Shown piece after piece: positions 25,319 to 34,259 of a stretch of 64,000 bases of DNA; the first letter of the stretch is position 1; each line of letters begins with the position of its first letter. A program made the position numbers and the translations under genes. The notes under the pieces were generated by a model, which did no database searches, was not told where the DNA came from, and saw only the letters and a program-made list of their open reading frames with translations. The stretch is from Streptomyces alboflavus (GTDB taxonomy: Bacteria > Actinomycetota > Actinomycetes > Streptomycetales > Streptomycetaceae), in assembly GCF_000716675.1 (NCBI RefSeq), contig NZ_JNXT01000018.1:1-64000 (forward strand), written 5' to 3'.

Positions 25319-27556
25319 ATGCCGCATCCGCCCCGCCGCCGTACCGTCCTGACCGCGTTCGCCGGCACGGCCGGTGCGGCCGTGGCCTGTTCGCCCGACT
25401 CGTCCCGGGGCGGAGCGGGCGGCCCGGCGCCCGGCACGTCGGTCCGTACGCGCACCGGGACCGGACCCGCCGCGGCGGCCACCGCGGCCGCGCGGCGGCT
25501 GCTGCCCGACCACTGGGAGCAGATCGCGTTCAAGACGGTGCCGAGCGACGACGATGTCTTCCGGGTGTCCGGAAAGCGCGGTCACATCGTCGTGTCGGGA
25601 CCCACTGCGGGCGTCCAACTCACCGGCCTGCGCCACTACTTGCAGCACACCGCGCACGCCTCGATCACCTGGGCGGGCGGCCAGCTCGACCTGCCCGCGA
25701 CGCTCCCCGCCCCTGCCGCCCCCGTCACCCGGCGCGCCGACGTCCCGCACCGCTTCGTGCTCAACGACACCAACGACGGCTATGTGAACGCCTACGCCGA
25801 CTGGACCTACTGGGAGCACGAACTCGACGTACTCGCCCTGCACGGCTACAACGAAGTCCTGGTGTACGCCGGGGCGGACGCGGTCTATCACCGGACGTTT
25901 CAGGAGTTCGGGTACGACGACGAGGAGCTGCGGGCCTGGATACCGGGCCCCGCGCACCAGCCGTGGTGGCTGCTGCAGAACATGTCGTCCTTCCCGCACC
26001 CCGTGTCCGGGCAGTTGCTCACCAAGCGCGCCCGCCTCGGCCGCCGCATCGCCGACCGGGCCCGTGAGCTTGGCATGACGCCCGTGCTCCCCGGCTACTT
26101 CGGCACCGTCCCGCCCGGGTTCGCCGACCGCAACCCGGGGGCGCGGACGGTGCCGCAGGGCGACTGGGTGGGGTTCGCGCGGCCGGACTGGCTGGACCCG
26201 CGCACCGACGCGTTCGCGCGCGTGGCCGCCGCGTTCTACCGGGTGCAGGACGATCTTTTCGGCCCGTCGACGATGTACAAGATGGATCTGCTGCACGAGG
26301 GCGGCAAGCCCGGTGACGTGCCGGTCGGCGAGGCCGCCAAGAGCGTCGAGAAGGCGCTGCGGAAAGCCCACCCGGACGCCCTCTGGGTGATCCTGGGCTG
26401 GCAGCACAACCCGTCGAAGGAGATCACGGACGCCGTCGACAAGTCCCGCATGCTCGTCGTCGACGGGCTCAGCGACCGATTCCCGACCGTCACCGACCGC
26501 GAGTCCGACTGGGGCTCCACCCCGTACACCTTCGGCTCGATCTGGAACTTCGGCGGGCACACGGTCCTCGGCGCGAACACGCCGGACTGGGCGGAGCTCT
26601 ACGAGAAGTGGCGCACCAAGGACGGCAGCACCCTGCGCGGCATCGCGCTGATGCCGGAGGCGGCCGACAACAACCCGGCGGCGTTCGCCCTGTTCTCCGA
26701 ACTGCCTTGGCTGGATGGCGACTTGGACCTCAAGGCGTGGTTCGACACCTGGTCGGTGGCCCGCTACGGAGCGGCCGATCCGCACGCGCGGGCCGCCTGG
26801 GACGTGCTGCGCCGCACCGCCTACGGCACCACGCGCGCCGACACGTGGGCCGAGGGCGCCGACGGCCTGTTCGGCGCGCGCCCCGGTCTCACGGTGACGT
26901 CGGCGGCCTCCTGGTCGCCCAAGGCGCTGCGGTACGAGGCGGCCGAGTTCGAGCCCGCGCTCGATGAACTGCTCGCCGTGCGACGGGAGTTGCGTGGGTC
27001 GTCCGCGTACCGCCGGGATCTGCTCGACGTGGCCCGGCAGGCCCTGTCCAACCGCAGCCGGGTGCTGCTCCCGCGCGTCAAGGACGCGTACGACCGGCGG
27101 GACACGGCCCGCTTCGAGAAGCTGACCCGCACCTGGCTCGGCCTGATCGACCTCCTCGACCGCCTGGTCGCCACCGACGCCCGGCACCTGCTCGGCCGTG
27201 CGCTCGCCGACGCCCGGGCTTGGGGCGCCGACGCCCGCGAGCGGGACCGGCTCGCCTACGACCAGCTGTCGCTGCTCACCGTGTGGGGAACCCGCGCCGG
27301 GGCCGACGCGGGCCTGAAGGACTACGCCAACCGGGAGTGGGCGGGCCTGGTCGGCGGGTTGTACCGGCTGCGCTGGAAGACGTACTTCGGCGAGCTGCGC
27401 GCCGCACTCGACGAGGGCCGCACGCCCCAGGACATCGACTGGTTCGACCTGGAGGACCGCTGGACCCGGCAGCCGGGCCGGCTCGCGGTCCGCCCCACCG
27501 GGGACACGTACGCGATCGCGAAGCAGGTGCGCGCCGCGCTCGACAGGGCCGACTGA
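25319..27556 (+). CDS. Alpha-N-acetylglucosaminidase (GH89)
   Basis: 745 residues, exported: PRRRTVLTAFAGTAGAAVAC is a Tat-type signal (RRR-T-V-L) ending in a possible lipobox Cys. The three NAGLU domains are present: an N-terminal domain (about 60-140), the (beta/alpha)8 catalytic barrel (about 140-460) and the C-terminal helical domain. Active-site blocks include VLNDTNDGYVNAYADWTYWE, YKMDLLHEGG, IWNFGGHTVLGANT and LMPEAADNNPAAFALFSELPW. It removes terminal alpha-linked GlcNAc from heparan-type or mucin glycans. The TTT/PEA region differs slightly from the animal enzyme. Confidence 0.92.
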   Translation: MPHPPRRRTVLTAFAGTAGAAVACSPDSSRGGAGGPAPGTSVRTRTGTGPAAAATAAARRLLPDHWEQIAFKTVPSDDDVFRVSGKRGHIVVSGPTAGVQLTGLRHYLQHTAHASITWAGGQLDLPATLPAPAAPVTRRADVPHRFVLNDTNDGYVNAYADWTYWEHELDVLALHGYNEVLVYAGADAVYHRTFQEFGYDDEELRAWIPGPAHQPWWLLQNMSSFPHPVSGQLLTKRARLGRRIADRARELGMTPVLPGYFGTVPPGFADRNPGARTVPQGDWVGFARPDWLDPRTDAFARVAAAFYRVQDDLFGPSTMYKMDLLHEGGKPGDVPVGEAAKSVEKALRKAHPDALWVILGWQHNPSKEITDAVDKSRMLVVDGLSDRFPTVTDRESDWGSTPYTFGSIWNFGGHTVLGANTPDWAELYEKWRTKDGSTLRGIALMPEAADNNPAAFALFSELPWLDGDLDLKAWFDTWSVARYGAADPHARAAWDVLRRTAYGTTRADTWAEGADGLFGARPGLTVTSAASWSPKALRYEAAEFEPALDELLAVRRELRGSSAYRRDLLDVARQALSNRSRVLLPRVKDAYDRRDTARFEKLTRTWLGLIDLLDRLVATDARHLLGRALADARAWGADARERDRLAYDQLSLLTVWGTRAGADAGLKDYANREWAGLVGGLYRLRWKTYFGELRAALDEGRTPQDIDWFDLEDRWTRQPGRLAVRPTGDTYAIAKQVRAALDRAD

Positions 27557-27674
27557 CGCGGCCCCGCGGCTCACGACGGCGGGGAGTCGCCGCGCCCACG
27601 ACGGACGGAAGCAGGATTCCGCCGCGGGCGCGGCACCCTCACCAGGAACTGGTCAGTGCCTCACCCGGGCACGA

Positions 27675-28316
27675 TCAGGGGCACTCCTTCCACTTCACGC
27701 GGTAGATGGTGCTGATGTCCCCGTCGGTGGAGTCCATCGTCATGAAGCTGGTCTTGGTGCGGTCCGAGGTGCCGAGGTCGACGCGCAGCTCGGTGTTGAT
27801 GTTGAAGTTGCGCTGTTTGCCGCAGGGCGCCCAGACCAGCTGGGTGACCTCGGTCTCGTCGGTGGCCTGCCAGTTGTCGGCGACCGGGCCGTTGAAGGAG
27901 TGCGACTTGGTTCCCGTGTCCGGGGAGCCCTGGAAGTAGTACGACGCCTTCTCGGTGCCCTTGGCACCCCTCTCCAGTGACGCGAAGCCGCGGTAGTCGG
28001 CGCTCGCGATCGCGTAGGTGAAGCCGTGGGGGACGTGAACGACCAGGCTGAGCTGGCAGTTCTTGCGGAACGCCGTGGGGGCGGAGTTGCCGCCCGCTTG
28101 GGCGAGGTAGTCGCTGTAGGTGACGGTGAAGGCGGTGTTGTCCTCGGAGACGGCGACGGCGGCCGTCCCTCTCGGGCAACCCGAACCATTCACGGTCGCG
28201 ACGTCGATCACGATCTTGTCCGGCGGCGGGTCGGTGATACCCGTCGGATCCTGCGCGGGCAGACCCGCGCCGATCAGGGCGGCCAAGGCGCCCCCGGCGA
28301 GCAGTGCAACGGACAT
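27675..28316 (-). CDS. Secreted DUF4360 protein
   Basis: 213 residues with a signal peptide (MSVALLAGGALAALIGAGLPA) and a beta-sandwich-like DUF4360 domain (IDVATVNGSGCPRGTAAVAVSEDNTAFTVTYSDYLAQ, FRKNCQLSLVVHVPHGFTYAIAS). Four cysteines probably form two disulfides. Members are secreted by fungi and Streptomyces and their function is not known. The gene sits between the GH89 and GH46 genes on the opposite strand. Confidence 0.85.
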   Translation of the reverse strand: MSVALLAGGALAALIGAGLPAQDPTGITDPPPDKIVIDVATVNGSGCPRGTAAVAVSEDNTAFTVTYSDYLAQAGGNSAPTAFRKNCQLSLVVHVPHGFTYAIASADYRGFASLERGAKGTEKASYYFQGSPDTGTKSHSFNGPVADNWQATDETEVTQLVWAPCGKQRNFNINTELRVDLGTSDRTKTSFMTMDSTDGDISTIYRVKWKECP

Positions 28317-28669
28317 GGTTCTCCCAATTCTTGCTTCGGCCCACGGCGCGACGCGCGCAGGGCGCGGTTCACCGTGAGGTGGGGGATGTAGCGGTGCTGG
28401 GAGGAACTGACTCAGCCCTCGCACGGGGGCCACGAGCGGCCCGCGGGCGATGAGCGGAGGCTGAGGGTGATGGGATAGTACGGACCAGCGTGAGCAGCGA
28501 CTAGGTCGATGTCCGGCCATGTCTGGGCGATGTCGCGCGGCCCGTGAGGTAGTTGAGCGGTACACATCCGACGACTCTCGTTTGACGGGTATACGTCACC
28601 CTCAAACTCTGGTAGGAAACCTTCCTAACAGAACAGCGGAACGCTGAACTCCCCCACCTGGAGGACCCG
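28317..28669. other. Divergent promoter region of DUF4360 and chitosanase genes
   Basis: A 353-bp stretch without a gene. It contains the CsnR-like palindrome at 28613-28627. Nothing else is recognised. Confidence 0.5.
28613..28627. promoter_or_regulatory. CsnR-like palindromic box upstream of chitosanase
   Basis: TAGGAA-ACC-TTCCTA is a perfect palindrome 43 bp before the start. The ROK-family repressor CsnR is known to bind similar AGGAAA/TTTCCT boxes upstream of Streptomyces GH46 csn genes. No csnR gene is in the window. Confidence 0.55.
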
Positions 28670-29536
28670 TTGCACGCTCACCGCTCCCCCCACGGGCGCA
28701 CCACGCGACGTGCCGTGATCGGCCTGGTCGGCGCCACCCTGGTCGCCGGTTCCCTGGCCCTGACACAGACCGCGGGCGCCGCGCAGGACCCGGCACCCGC
28801 GAGCGCCGCCCCCTCGGTCTCCGCCGCCGGGCTCGACGACCCGGCGAAGAAGGAGATCGCGATGAAGCTGGTCTCCAGCGCGGAGAACTCCTCGCTCGAC
28901 TGGAAGGCGCAGTACGGCTACATCGAGGACATCGACGACGGCCGCGGCTACACGGCGGGCATCATCGGCTTCTGTTCCGGCACCGGCGACATGCTCGACC
29001 TCGTCGAGCTGTACACCCAGCGCAAGCCCGGCAACGTCCTGGCGAAGTACCTGCCCGCGCTGCGCGAGGTCGACGGCAGCGACTCGCACGAGGGCCTGGA
29101 CCCGAACTTCACCAAGGACTGGAAGAAGGCCGCGCGGGACTCGGCGTTCCAGAAGGCCCAGAACGACGAGCGCGACCGCGTGTACTTCAACCCCGCGGTC
29201 AAGCGGGGCAAGGCCGACGGCATCGGCACGCTCGGGCAGTTCGCCTACTACGACGCGATCGTCATGCACGGCGACGGCGGCGACAACACCAGCTTCAGCA
29301 ACATACGCAAGCGCGCCCTCACCAAGGCCAAGCCCCCGGCGCAGGGCGGCGACGAGGTCACGTACCTGCACGCCTTCCTCGACGCCCGCGTCTGGGCGAT
29401 GAAGCAGGAGGCGGCCCACGAGGACACCAGCCGCGTGGACACCGCGCAGCGCGTGTTCCTCAACAAGAAGAACCTCAACCTGGACCCGCCGCTGGACTGG
29501 AAGGTCTACGGGGACTCCTTCCACATCGGCGGTTAG
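28670..29536 (+). CDS. Chitosanase, GH46
   Basis: 288 residues, secreted by the Tat route (RTTRRAVIGLVGATLVAGSLAL, twin Arg at 13-14). The GH46 catalytic pair is visible: Glu in SSAENSSLDW (near 74) and Asp in EDIDDGRGYTAGIIGF (near 90). Endo-hydrolyses chitosan. The start is TTG at 28670, chosen because GGAGG lies 5 nt upstream and no ATG/GTG in frame fits. A 15-bp palindrome sits 43 bp upstream. A hairpin terminator (29549-29580) follows the stop. Likely induced by chitosan breakdown products. Confidence 0.93.
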   Translation: MHAHRSPHGRTTRRAVIGLVGATLVAGSLALTQTAGAAQDPAPASAAPSVSAAGLDDPAKKEIAMKLVSSAENSSLDWKAQYGYIEDIDDGRGYTAGIIGFCSGTGDMLDLVELYTQRKPGNVLAKYLPALREVDGSDSHEGLDPNFTKDWKKAARDSAFQKAQNDERDRVYFNPAVKRGKADGIGTLGQFAYYDAIVMHGDGGDNTSFSNIRKRALTKAKPPAQGGDEVTYLHAFLDARVWAMKQEAAHEDTSRVDTAQRVFLNKKNLNLDPPLDWKVYGDSFHIGG

Positions 29537-29548
29537 CCGGCACCCGGC

Positions 29549-29580
29549 GCGGGCGGGGCATCGGGGGGTGCCCCGCCCGC
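29549..29580. terminator. Bidirectional terminator between chitosanase and purine permease
   Basis: A perfect 12-bp stem (GCGGGCGGGGCA / TGCCCCGCCCGC) with an 8-nt loop between two genes with facing stops. Confidence 0.8.
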
Positions 29581-29603
29581 CCCGCCCGGCGCCGCGGCTC
29601 GCG

Positions 29604-31100
29604 TCAGTGCGCCCCGGCGGCGGAAGACCCCGCGGGTGCGGAAGAGGTGCGCTGTTCGGCGATCTCCCCGCCGGGCTCCATCGGCGCCGTGACCTCGTCG
29701 TCGTCGCCGCCCCTGCCGGTGTGGTTGAACAGCAGGTTCAGGACGACCGCGGCGACGCAGCCGGTGGAGATGCCGGAGTCCAGGATGATCTTCGCGGTCT
29801 CCGGGAACGCGTGGTAGAACTCCGGCGCGGAGATGGGGATCAGGCCCACCGCGAGGGAGACGGCGACGATCAGGACGTTGTTGTCCTTGTCCAGGCCCGC
29901 CTTGACGAGGGTCTGGATGCCGCTCGCGGCCACCGAGCCGAACAGGACGACGCCCGCGCCGCCGAGCACCGGGCGCGGCACGACCGCGATGAGCGAGGCG
30001 GCCATCGGGCACAGGCCCATCAGGACCAGGAAGCCGCCGCCGGTCGCGACGACGTACCGGCTGCGGATCTTCGTCATCGCGACGAGGCCGATGTTCTGCG
30101 CGAAGGCGCTGCACATGAAGCCGTTGAAGAGCGGGCTCACGGCGGAGCCGAGGGTGTCGGCGCGCAGGCCCGCGGCGATCGTCTTCTCGTCGGCGGGGCG
30201 GTCCACGATCTCACCGAGGGCGAGCATGTCGGCCGTCGACTCGGTCATGGAGACGACCATGACGACACAGAGCGAGACGATCGCGGCGGCGGCGAACTGC
30301 GGGGCGCCGAAGTGGAACGGCGTCGGGAAGCCGACCACGTCCGCGTCGGCGACGGGGCCGAAGTCCGTGACGTCGAAGGGGATCGCGACGAGCGTGCCGA
30401 TCACGAGGCCGAGCAGCACCGCGATCTGCTTCACGAAGCCGCGCGTGAAGCGGCGCAGGAGCAGCACGATCACGAGCGTGATGCCCGCGAGCGAGAGGTA
30501 CTTGGTCGAGCCGTAGTCGTCGGCCGCCGGGTTCGGGCCCTGCATCCAGCCGAAGGCCACCGGCATCAGCGAGATGCCGATGAGGGTGATGACCGTGCCG
30601 GTCACCACGGGCGGGAAGAAGCGGACCATCTTGGAGAAGAACGGCGCCGCGACGAAGCCCAGCAGGCCCGCCACGATCACCGCGCCGAAGATGATCGGCA
30701 GCGCGTCGTCCTTGTCCTTGGTGGAGTCGACGACGGCGAGCATGGGCGCGACACCGGCGAAGGTGACGCCGTTGACGAAGGGCAGCCGGGCGCCGATGTT
30801 CCAGATGCCGAGCGTCTGCAGGAAGGTCGCGAGACCGGCGGTGAACAGACAGGCGCCGGTGAGGAAGGTGAGTTCCTTCGCCGACAGGCCGACGGCTGCG
30901 CCCACGATGAGGGGCGGCGCGACGACGCCCGCGTACATGGCGGCGACGTGCTGGAGGCCGGTGGTGGCCATCTTCAGGGCGGGGAGCTTCTCGTCGACGG
31001 GGTGCGGTCGCCCCTCCGTCTGTGGTGTGCCCTCGGGATGTGGGGTCCCTTCGGGCTGTGGGGTGGTGCCTTGCTTGGTGAACCTGGGCTTGGACGCCAC
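29604..31100 (-). CDS. Nucleobase:cation symporter (urate/xanthine permease), copy 1
   Basis: A 498-residue NCS2/NAT-family transporter with 14 predicted membrane helices. The N-terminus is hydrophilic and includes short tandem PEGTP repeats. The family motif QNxGxxxxTxxxSR is present as AQNIGLVAMTKIRSR. The GTG start is preceded by GGAGGAG. It imports purines such as urate or xanthine with protons. It lies just past the terminator of the uricase operon and so has its own transcription unit. A paralogue in the operon at 32780 shares the same family motif. Confidence 0.92.
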   Translation of the reverse strand: MASKPRFTKQGTTPQPEGTPHPEGTPQTEGRPHPVDEKLPALKMATTGLQHVAAMYAGVVAPPLIVGAAVGLSAKELTFLTGACLFTAGLATFLQTLGIWNIGARLPFVNGVTFAGVAPMLAVVDSTKDKDDALPIIFGAVIVAGLLGFVAAPFFSKMVRFFPPVVTGTVITLIGISLMPVAFGWMQGPNPAADDYGSTKYLSLAGITLVIVLLLRRFTRGFVKQIAVLLGLVIGTLVAIPFDVTDFGPVADADVVGFPTPFHFGAPQFAAAAIVSLCVVMVVSMTESTADMLALGEIVDRPADEKTIAAGLRADTLGSAVSPLFNGFMCSAFAQNIGLVAMTKIRSRYVVATGGGFLVLMGLCPMAASLIAVVPRPVLGGAGVVLFGSVAASGIQTLVKAGLDKDNNVLIVAVSLAVGLIPISAPEFYHAFPETAKIILDSGISTGCVAAVVLNLLFNHTGRGGDDDEVTAPMEPGGEIAEQRTSSAPAGSSAAGAH

Positions 31101-31262
31101 TGCGGCTCCTCCGGTTGTTTTCCTGTGCCGGCTGCGGACCGGCACGCGCTTCTGGGAGGTGGTGCGTGATGCAAGGACTTGCTCGATATGTGGTTGTTGA
31201 AGCGCCCAGGTAGTGCTGACCGCCCCGGCGACGTGAAGCTTTGGGCCACGTTCCGGGGCGGC

Positions 31263-31319
31263 ACTCGAGCAGCCCGCTCGGCTGCTCGAGTCCGGTCGGG
31301 GGCCGTCCCCCCCGACCGG
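31263..31319 (-). terminator. Tandem hairpin terminator of the purine operon
   Basis: Two stem-loops in a row: CCGGTCGGGGG/CCCCCGACCGG (31292-31319) and ACTCGAGCAGCC/GGCTGCTCGAGT (31263-31291). They lie directly after the deaminase stop on the minus strand. Confidence 0.85.
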
Positions 31320-31330
31320 AGATCCAGGGG

Positions 31331-32731
31331 TCAGCTCCCCGCGGCGATGCGCGCGAGTCGCTGCGCCTCGTCCCGCGCGGTGCGGGCGATGGCGTCCTCG
31401 TCGACGTGCAGCAGGCGGCCGTCCTCGACGACCGGCTCGCCATTGACCAGGGAAAGGGTCACCGGCGCGGCCGCGCCGAAGACGATGGCGGTGACCGGGT
31501 CGGCGATCGAGGAGTGCCCGATGCCGTCGATCTTCCAGAGGACCAGGTCGGCGAGCTTGCCCGCCTCCAGGGAGCCGATCTGGCTCGCCCGGCCGAGGAC
31601 CTGGGCACCGCCGTACGTCCCGAGGCGCAGGGCCTGACGGGCATTCAGGGCGGCTTCCTTGTGGGCGCCCAGGCGGTTGATGAGGAGCGCGTTGCGCAGC
31701 TCGGTGTGCAGCTCGCCGGACTCGTTGGACGCGGTGCCGTCCACGCCGAGGCCGACGGGGACGCCCGCGGCGAGCATGTCGGGGACGCGGGCGATGCCGG
31801 CAGCGAGCCGGGCGTTGGAGGACGGGCAGTGGGCGACGCCGGTGCCGGTGCGCGCGAACGCCTCGATGTCGGAGTCGTTCATGTGGACGCAGTGCGCCAT
31901 CCACACGTCCTCACCGAGCCAGCCGGTGGACGCGAAGTAGTCGGTCGGGCCGAGGCCGAACAGCTCGTGGCAGAACTTCTCCTCCTCGACCGTCTCGCTG
32001 CCGTGGGTGTGCAGCCGTACGCCGAGGCGGCGCGCCAACTCGGCGCCCTGCTTCATGAGTTCGGTGGAGACGGAGAAGGGCGAGCAGGGGGCGACGGCCA
32101 CCTGCGTCATGGCGCCGAAGGAGGCGTCGTGGTGCTTGTGCACGGTCTCCTCAGTGGCGGCGAGCGCGCCTTCGAGGGTCTCGACGGCGAAGTCCGGCGG
32201 CAGGCCGCCGTCCTTCTCGCTGCGGTCCATGGAGCCGCGCGCCAGGGTGAAGCGCACGCCCATCTCGCGGGCCGCCCCGATGATGGCGCCGGACAGGTCG
32301 CCGGAGCCCTTGGGGTAGACGTAGTGGTGGTCCATGGCGGTGGTGACGCCGCCGCGGGCCATCATGCCGAGGGAGCCCTGCGCGGCGGCGCGCACCATGT
32401 CCTCGTCGATGCGCGCCCACGTCGGGTACAGCGCCACCAGCCAGTTGAACAGGTTGTGGTCGGTGGCGAGGCCCCGGGTGATCCACTGGTAGAAGTGGTG
32501 GTGCGTGTTGACCAGGCCGGGCGTGGCCAGGTGGCCGGTGCCGTCGACGCGGCGTACGACGTTCTCCAGGCCCTCGGGGGCCTTCCCGGCGCCGATCGAC
32601 TCGATCGTGTTGCCCGCGACGACCACGTACCCCGAGGCGTACTCGGTGTCGTCGGCGTCGACGGTGGCGATGGCGCAGTTCTCGATGACGATGCGCGCGG
32701 TGGCGCCGCCGGGGTTTGCCGATGCTGCCAT
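31331..32731 (-). CDS. 8-oxoguanine deaminase
   Basis: A 466-residue amidohydrolase of the guanine deaminase/TrzN subgroup. Metal ligands are seen in PGLVNTHHHFYQW (HxH), HTHGSETVEEEKF and MAHCVHMND, and the catalytic Asp in GLGVDGTASNES. The operon holds the urate pathway, and 8-oxoguanine deamination yields urate directly, which fits its position downstream of the permease gene with a 48-bp gap. Related enzymes act on hydroxyatrazine or guanine, but the HHHFYQW/FASTGWLGEDVW context is typical of 8-oxoguanine deaminase. The ATG follows GAAGG. Confidence 0.9.
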   Translation of the reverse strand: MAASANPGGATARIVIENCAIATVDADDTEYASGYVVVAGNTIESIGAGKAPEGLENVVRRVDGTGHLATPGLVNTHHHFYQWITRGLATDHNLFNWLVALYPTWARIDEDMVRAAAQGSLGMMARGGVTTAMDHHYVYPKGSGDLSGAIIGAAREMGVRFTLARGSMDRSEKDGGLPPDFAVETLEGALAATEETVHKHHDASFGAMTQVAVAPCSPFSVSTELMKQGAELARRLGVRLHTHGSETVEEEKFCHELFGLGPTDYFASTGWLGEDVWMAHCVHMNDSDIEAFARTGTGVAHCPSSNARLAAGIARVPDMLAAGVPVGLGVDGTASNESGELHTELRNALLINRLGAHKEAALNARQALRLGTYGGAQVLGRASQIGSLEAGKLADLVLWKIDGIGHSSIADPVTAIVFGAAAPVTLSLVNGEPVVEDGRLLHVDEDAIARTARDEAQRLARIAAGS

Positions 32732-32779
32732 GGTGCTTCCTTCAGGGGTGAGTGGCGAGATGCTGGGCACGGCATGACC

Positions 32780-34198
32780 CTAGGAAGATTTGAGTGCCGG
32801 GGCCGCGTTCTGCGCGCTGCCACGGGTGCCGAGGTGGTGGAAGAACAGGTTGAGCGAGACCGCGGTGAGCGCGCCCGCGCTGATGCCGGAGCCGAGCACG
32901 GTCTGGGCCCACGCGGGGAAGTCCGCGTAGAAGGCGGGCGCGGCGAGCGGGATGATGCCCGCCCCGAGCGACACGGCCACCAGGATGATGTTGGAGCTGT
33001 CGTCGAGGCCCGCCTCGGAGAGCGTACGGATGCCGCTGACCGCGATGGAGCCGAAGAGGACGATGCCCGCGCCGCCGAGCACCGGCATCGGTACGAGGCT
33101 GACGACCGCGCCGAGCGCGGGGAAGGCGCCGAGCACGATGAGCGCCCCGCCCGCGACGGCGACGACGTAGCGGCTGCGGACCCGGGTCAGGGAGACGACG
33201 CCGACGTTCTGCGCGAAGGCGGAGGTCGGGAAGCCGCCGAAGACCGGTCCCATGAGGGTGGCGATGCCGTCGGTGCGCAGGCCGCGCGTGATGGTCCTGC
33301 CGTCCGTCCTGCGCTCGCAGATCTCGCCGAGGGCGAGCATGCCCGCGCTGGACTCGGTCATCAGGACGAGCATCACGATGCACAGGGACAGGATCGCGGC
33401 GGGCTGGAACTCGGGGGCGCCGAACGCGAACGGCTCGGGCACGGCGGCGACGGGCGCGGACCTCAGGGCGGCGAAGTCGGCCATCCCGAACGGGATCGCG
33501 GCGAGCGTGCCGATGAACAGGCCCATGAGCAGGGCGACTTGCTTGAGGAAGCCGCGGGCGAAGCGCTGGAAGAGCAGGATCACCACGAGCGTGAAGGCGG
33601 CGAGCGCGAGGAAGCGCATGTCGCCGAAGTCGGCGGCTTCCTTGTCGCCACCCTGCGCCCAGGTGACGGGCACGGGCATCAGCGTCACGCCGATGAGCGT
33701 GATGACGACACCGGTGACGAGTGGCGGGAAGAAGCGCAGGAGCCGGCCGAAGAAGGGTCCGACGGCCAGGCAGAAGACGCCCGCGACCATCACCGCGCCG
33801 TAGATCGCGGGGAGTTGGTGTCCCGTCGCGCTGTTCTCGGCGATGGCGAGGATCGGTGCGATGCCCGCCGATGACGCGGCGTTCACGAACGGCAGGCGGT
33901 TGCCCACGACCCCTTTGACGCCGAGGGTCTGGAGCAGGGTGGCGAGCCCGGCGATGAGCAGGCTCGCCGCGATGAGCCGGGTCTGGGCCGCGGTGTCGAG
34001 GCCCACGGCCTGGCCGATGATGAGCGGAGGGGTGACGACGCCCGCGTACATGGCGGCGATGTGCTGGAGCGCGGCGGGGACGAGCCGCGAGGGCGTGAGC
34101 TTCTCGTCCACGGGGTGACACGCGTCCCCCTGGGGGCTCTCGTCCCCCGGACGACAGACGGGAGTTGACTCACCGTCCGGTATTGCGGGCTGTGCCAT
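32780..34198 (-). CDS. Nucleobase:cation symporter (urate/xanthine permease), copy 2
   Basis: A 472-residue NCS2/NAT transporter with 14 helices. Its motif is AQNVGVVSLTRVRSRY. It is clearly related to the permease at 29604 (conserved HIAAMYAGVV.PPLI and FLQTLG-type blocks) but diverged, so probably with a different preferred purine. It lies in the operon 61 bp after uricase and before the deaminase. Together these suggest import of urate or of 8-oxoguanine-type purines feeding the enzymes. Confidence 0.92.
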   Translation of the reverse strand: MAQPAIPDGESTPVCRPGDESPQGDACHPVDEKLTPSRLVPAALQHIAAMYAGVVTPPLIIGQAVGLDTAAQTRLIAASLLIAGLATLLQTLGVKGVVGNRLPFVNAASSAGIAPILAIAENSATGHQLPAIYGAVMVAGVFCLAVGPFFGRLLRFFPPLVTGVVITLIGVTLMPVPVTWAQGGDKEAADFGDMRFLALAAFTLVVILLFQRFARGFLKQVALLMGLFIGTLAAIPFGMADFAALRSAPVAAVPEPFAFGAPEFQPAAILSLCIVMLVLMTESSAGMLALGEICERRTDGRTITRGLRTDGIATLMGPVFGGFPTSAFAQNVGVVSLTRVRSRYVVAVAGGALIVLGAFPALGAVVSLVPMPVLGGAGIVLFGSIAVSGIRTLSEAGLDDSSNIILVAVSLGAGIIPLAAPAFYADFPAWAQTVLGSGISAGALTAVSLNLFFHHLGTRGSAQNAAPALKSS

Positions 34199-34259
34199 GC
34201 CTTTCGTTCCCTCCGGTGTGGCGCGCCCCGGCGTCAGGTGCCGGGGCGCGCGTCCCGCG

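Noticed and set aside
25247..27574. Long minus-strand open frame of about 775 codons opposite the GH89 gene
   Set aside because: High-GC shadow frame; Gly/Arg/Val-rich without motifs, while the plus strand encodes a clear GH89 enzyme.
31241..33874. Plus-strand open frame of 877 codons across deaminase and permease genes
   Set aside because: Antisense shadow; composition typical of reversed codons and no domain.
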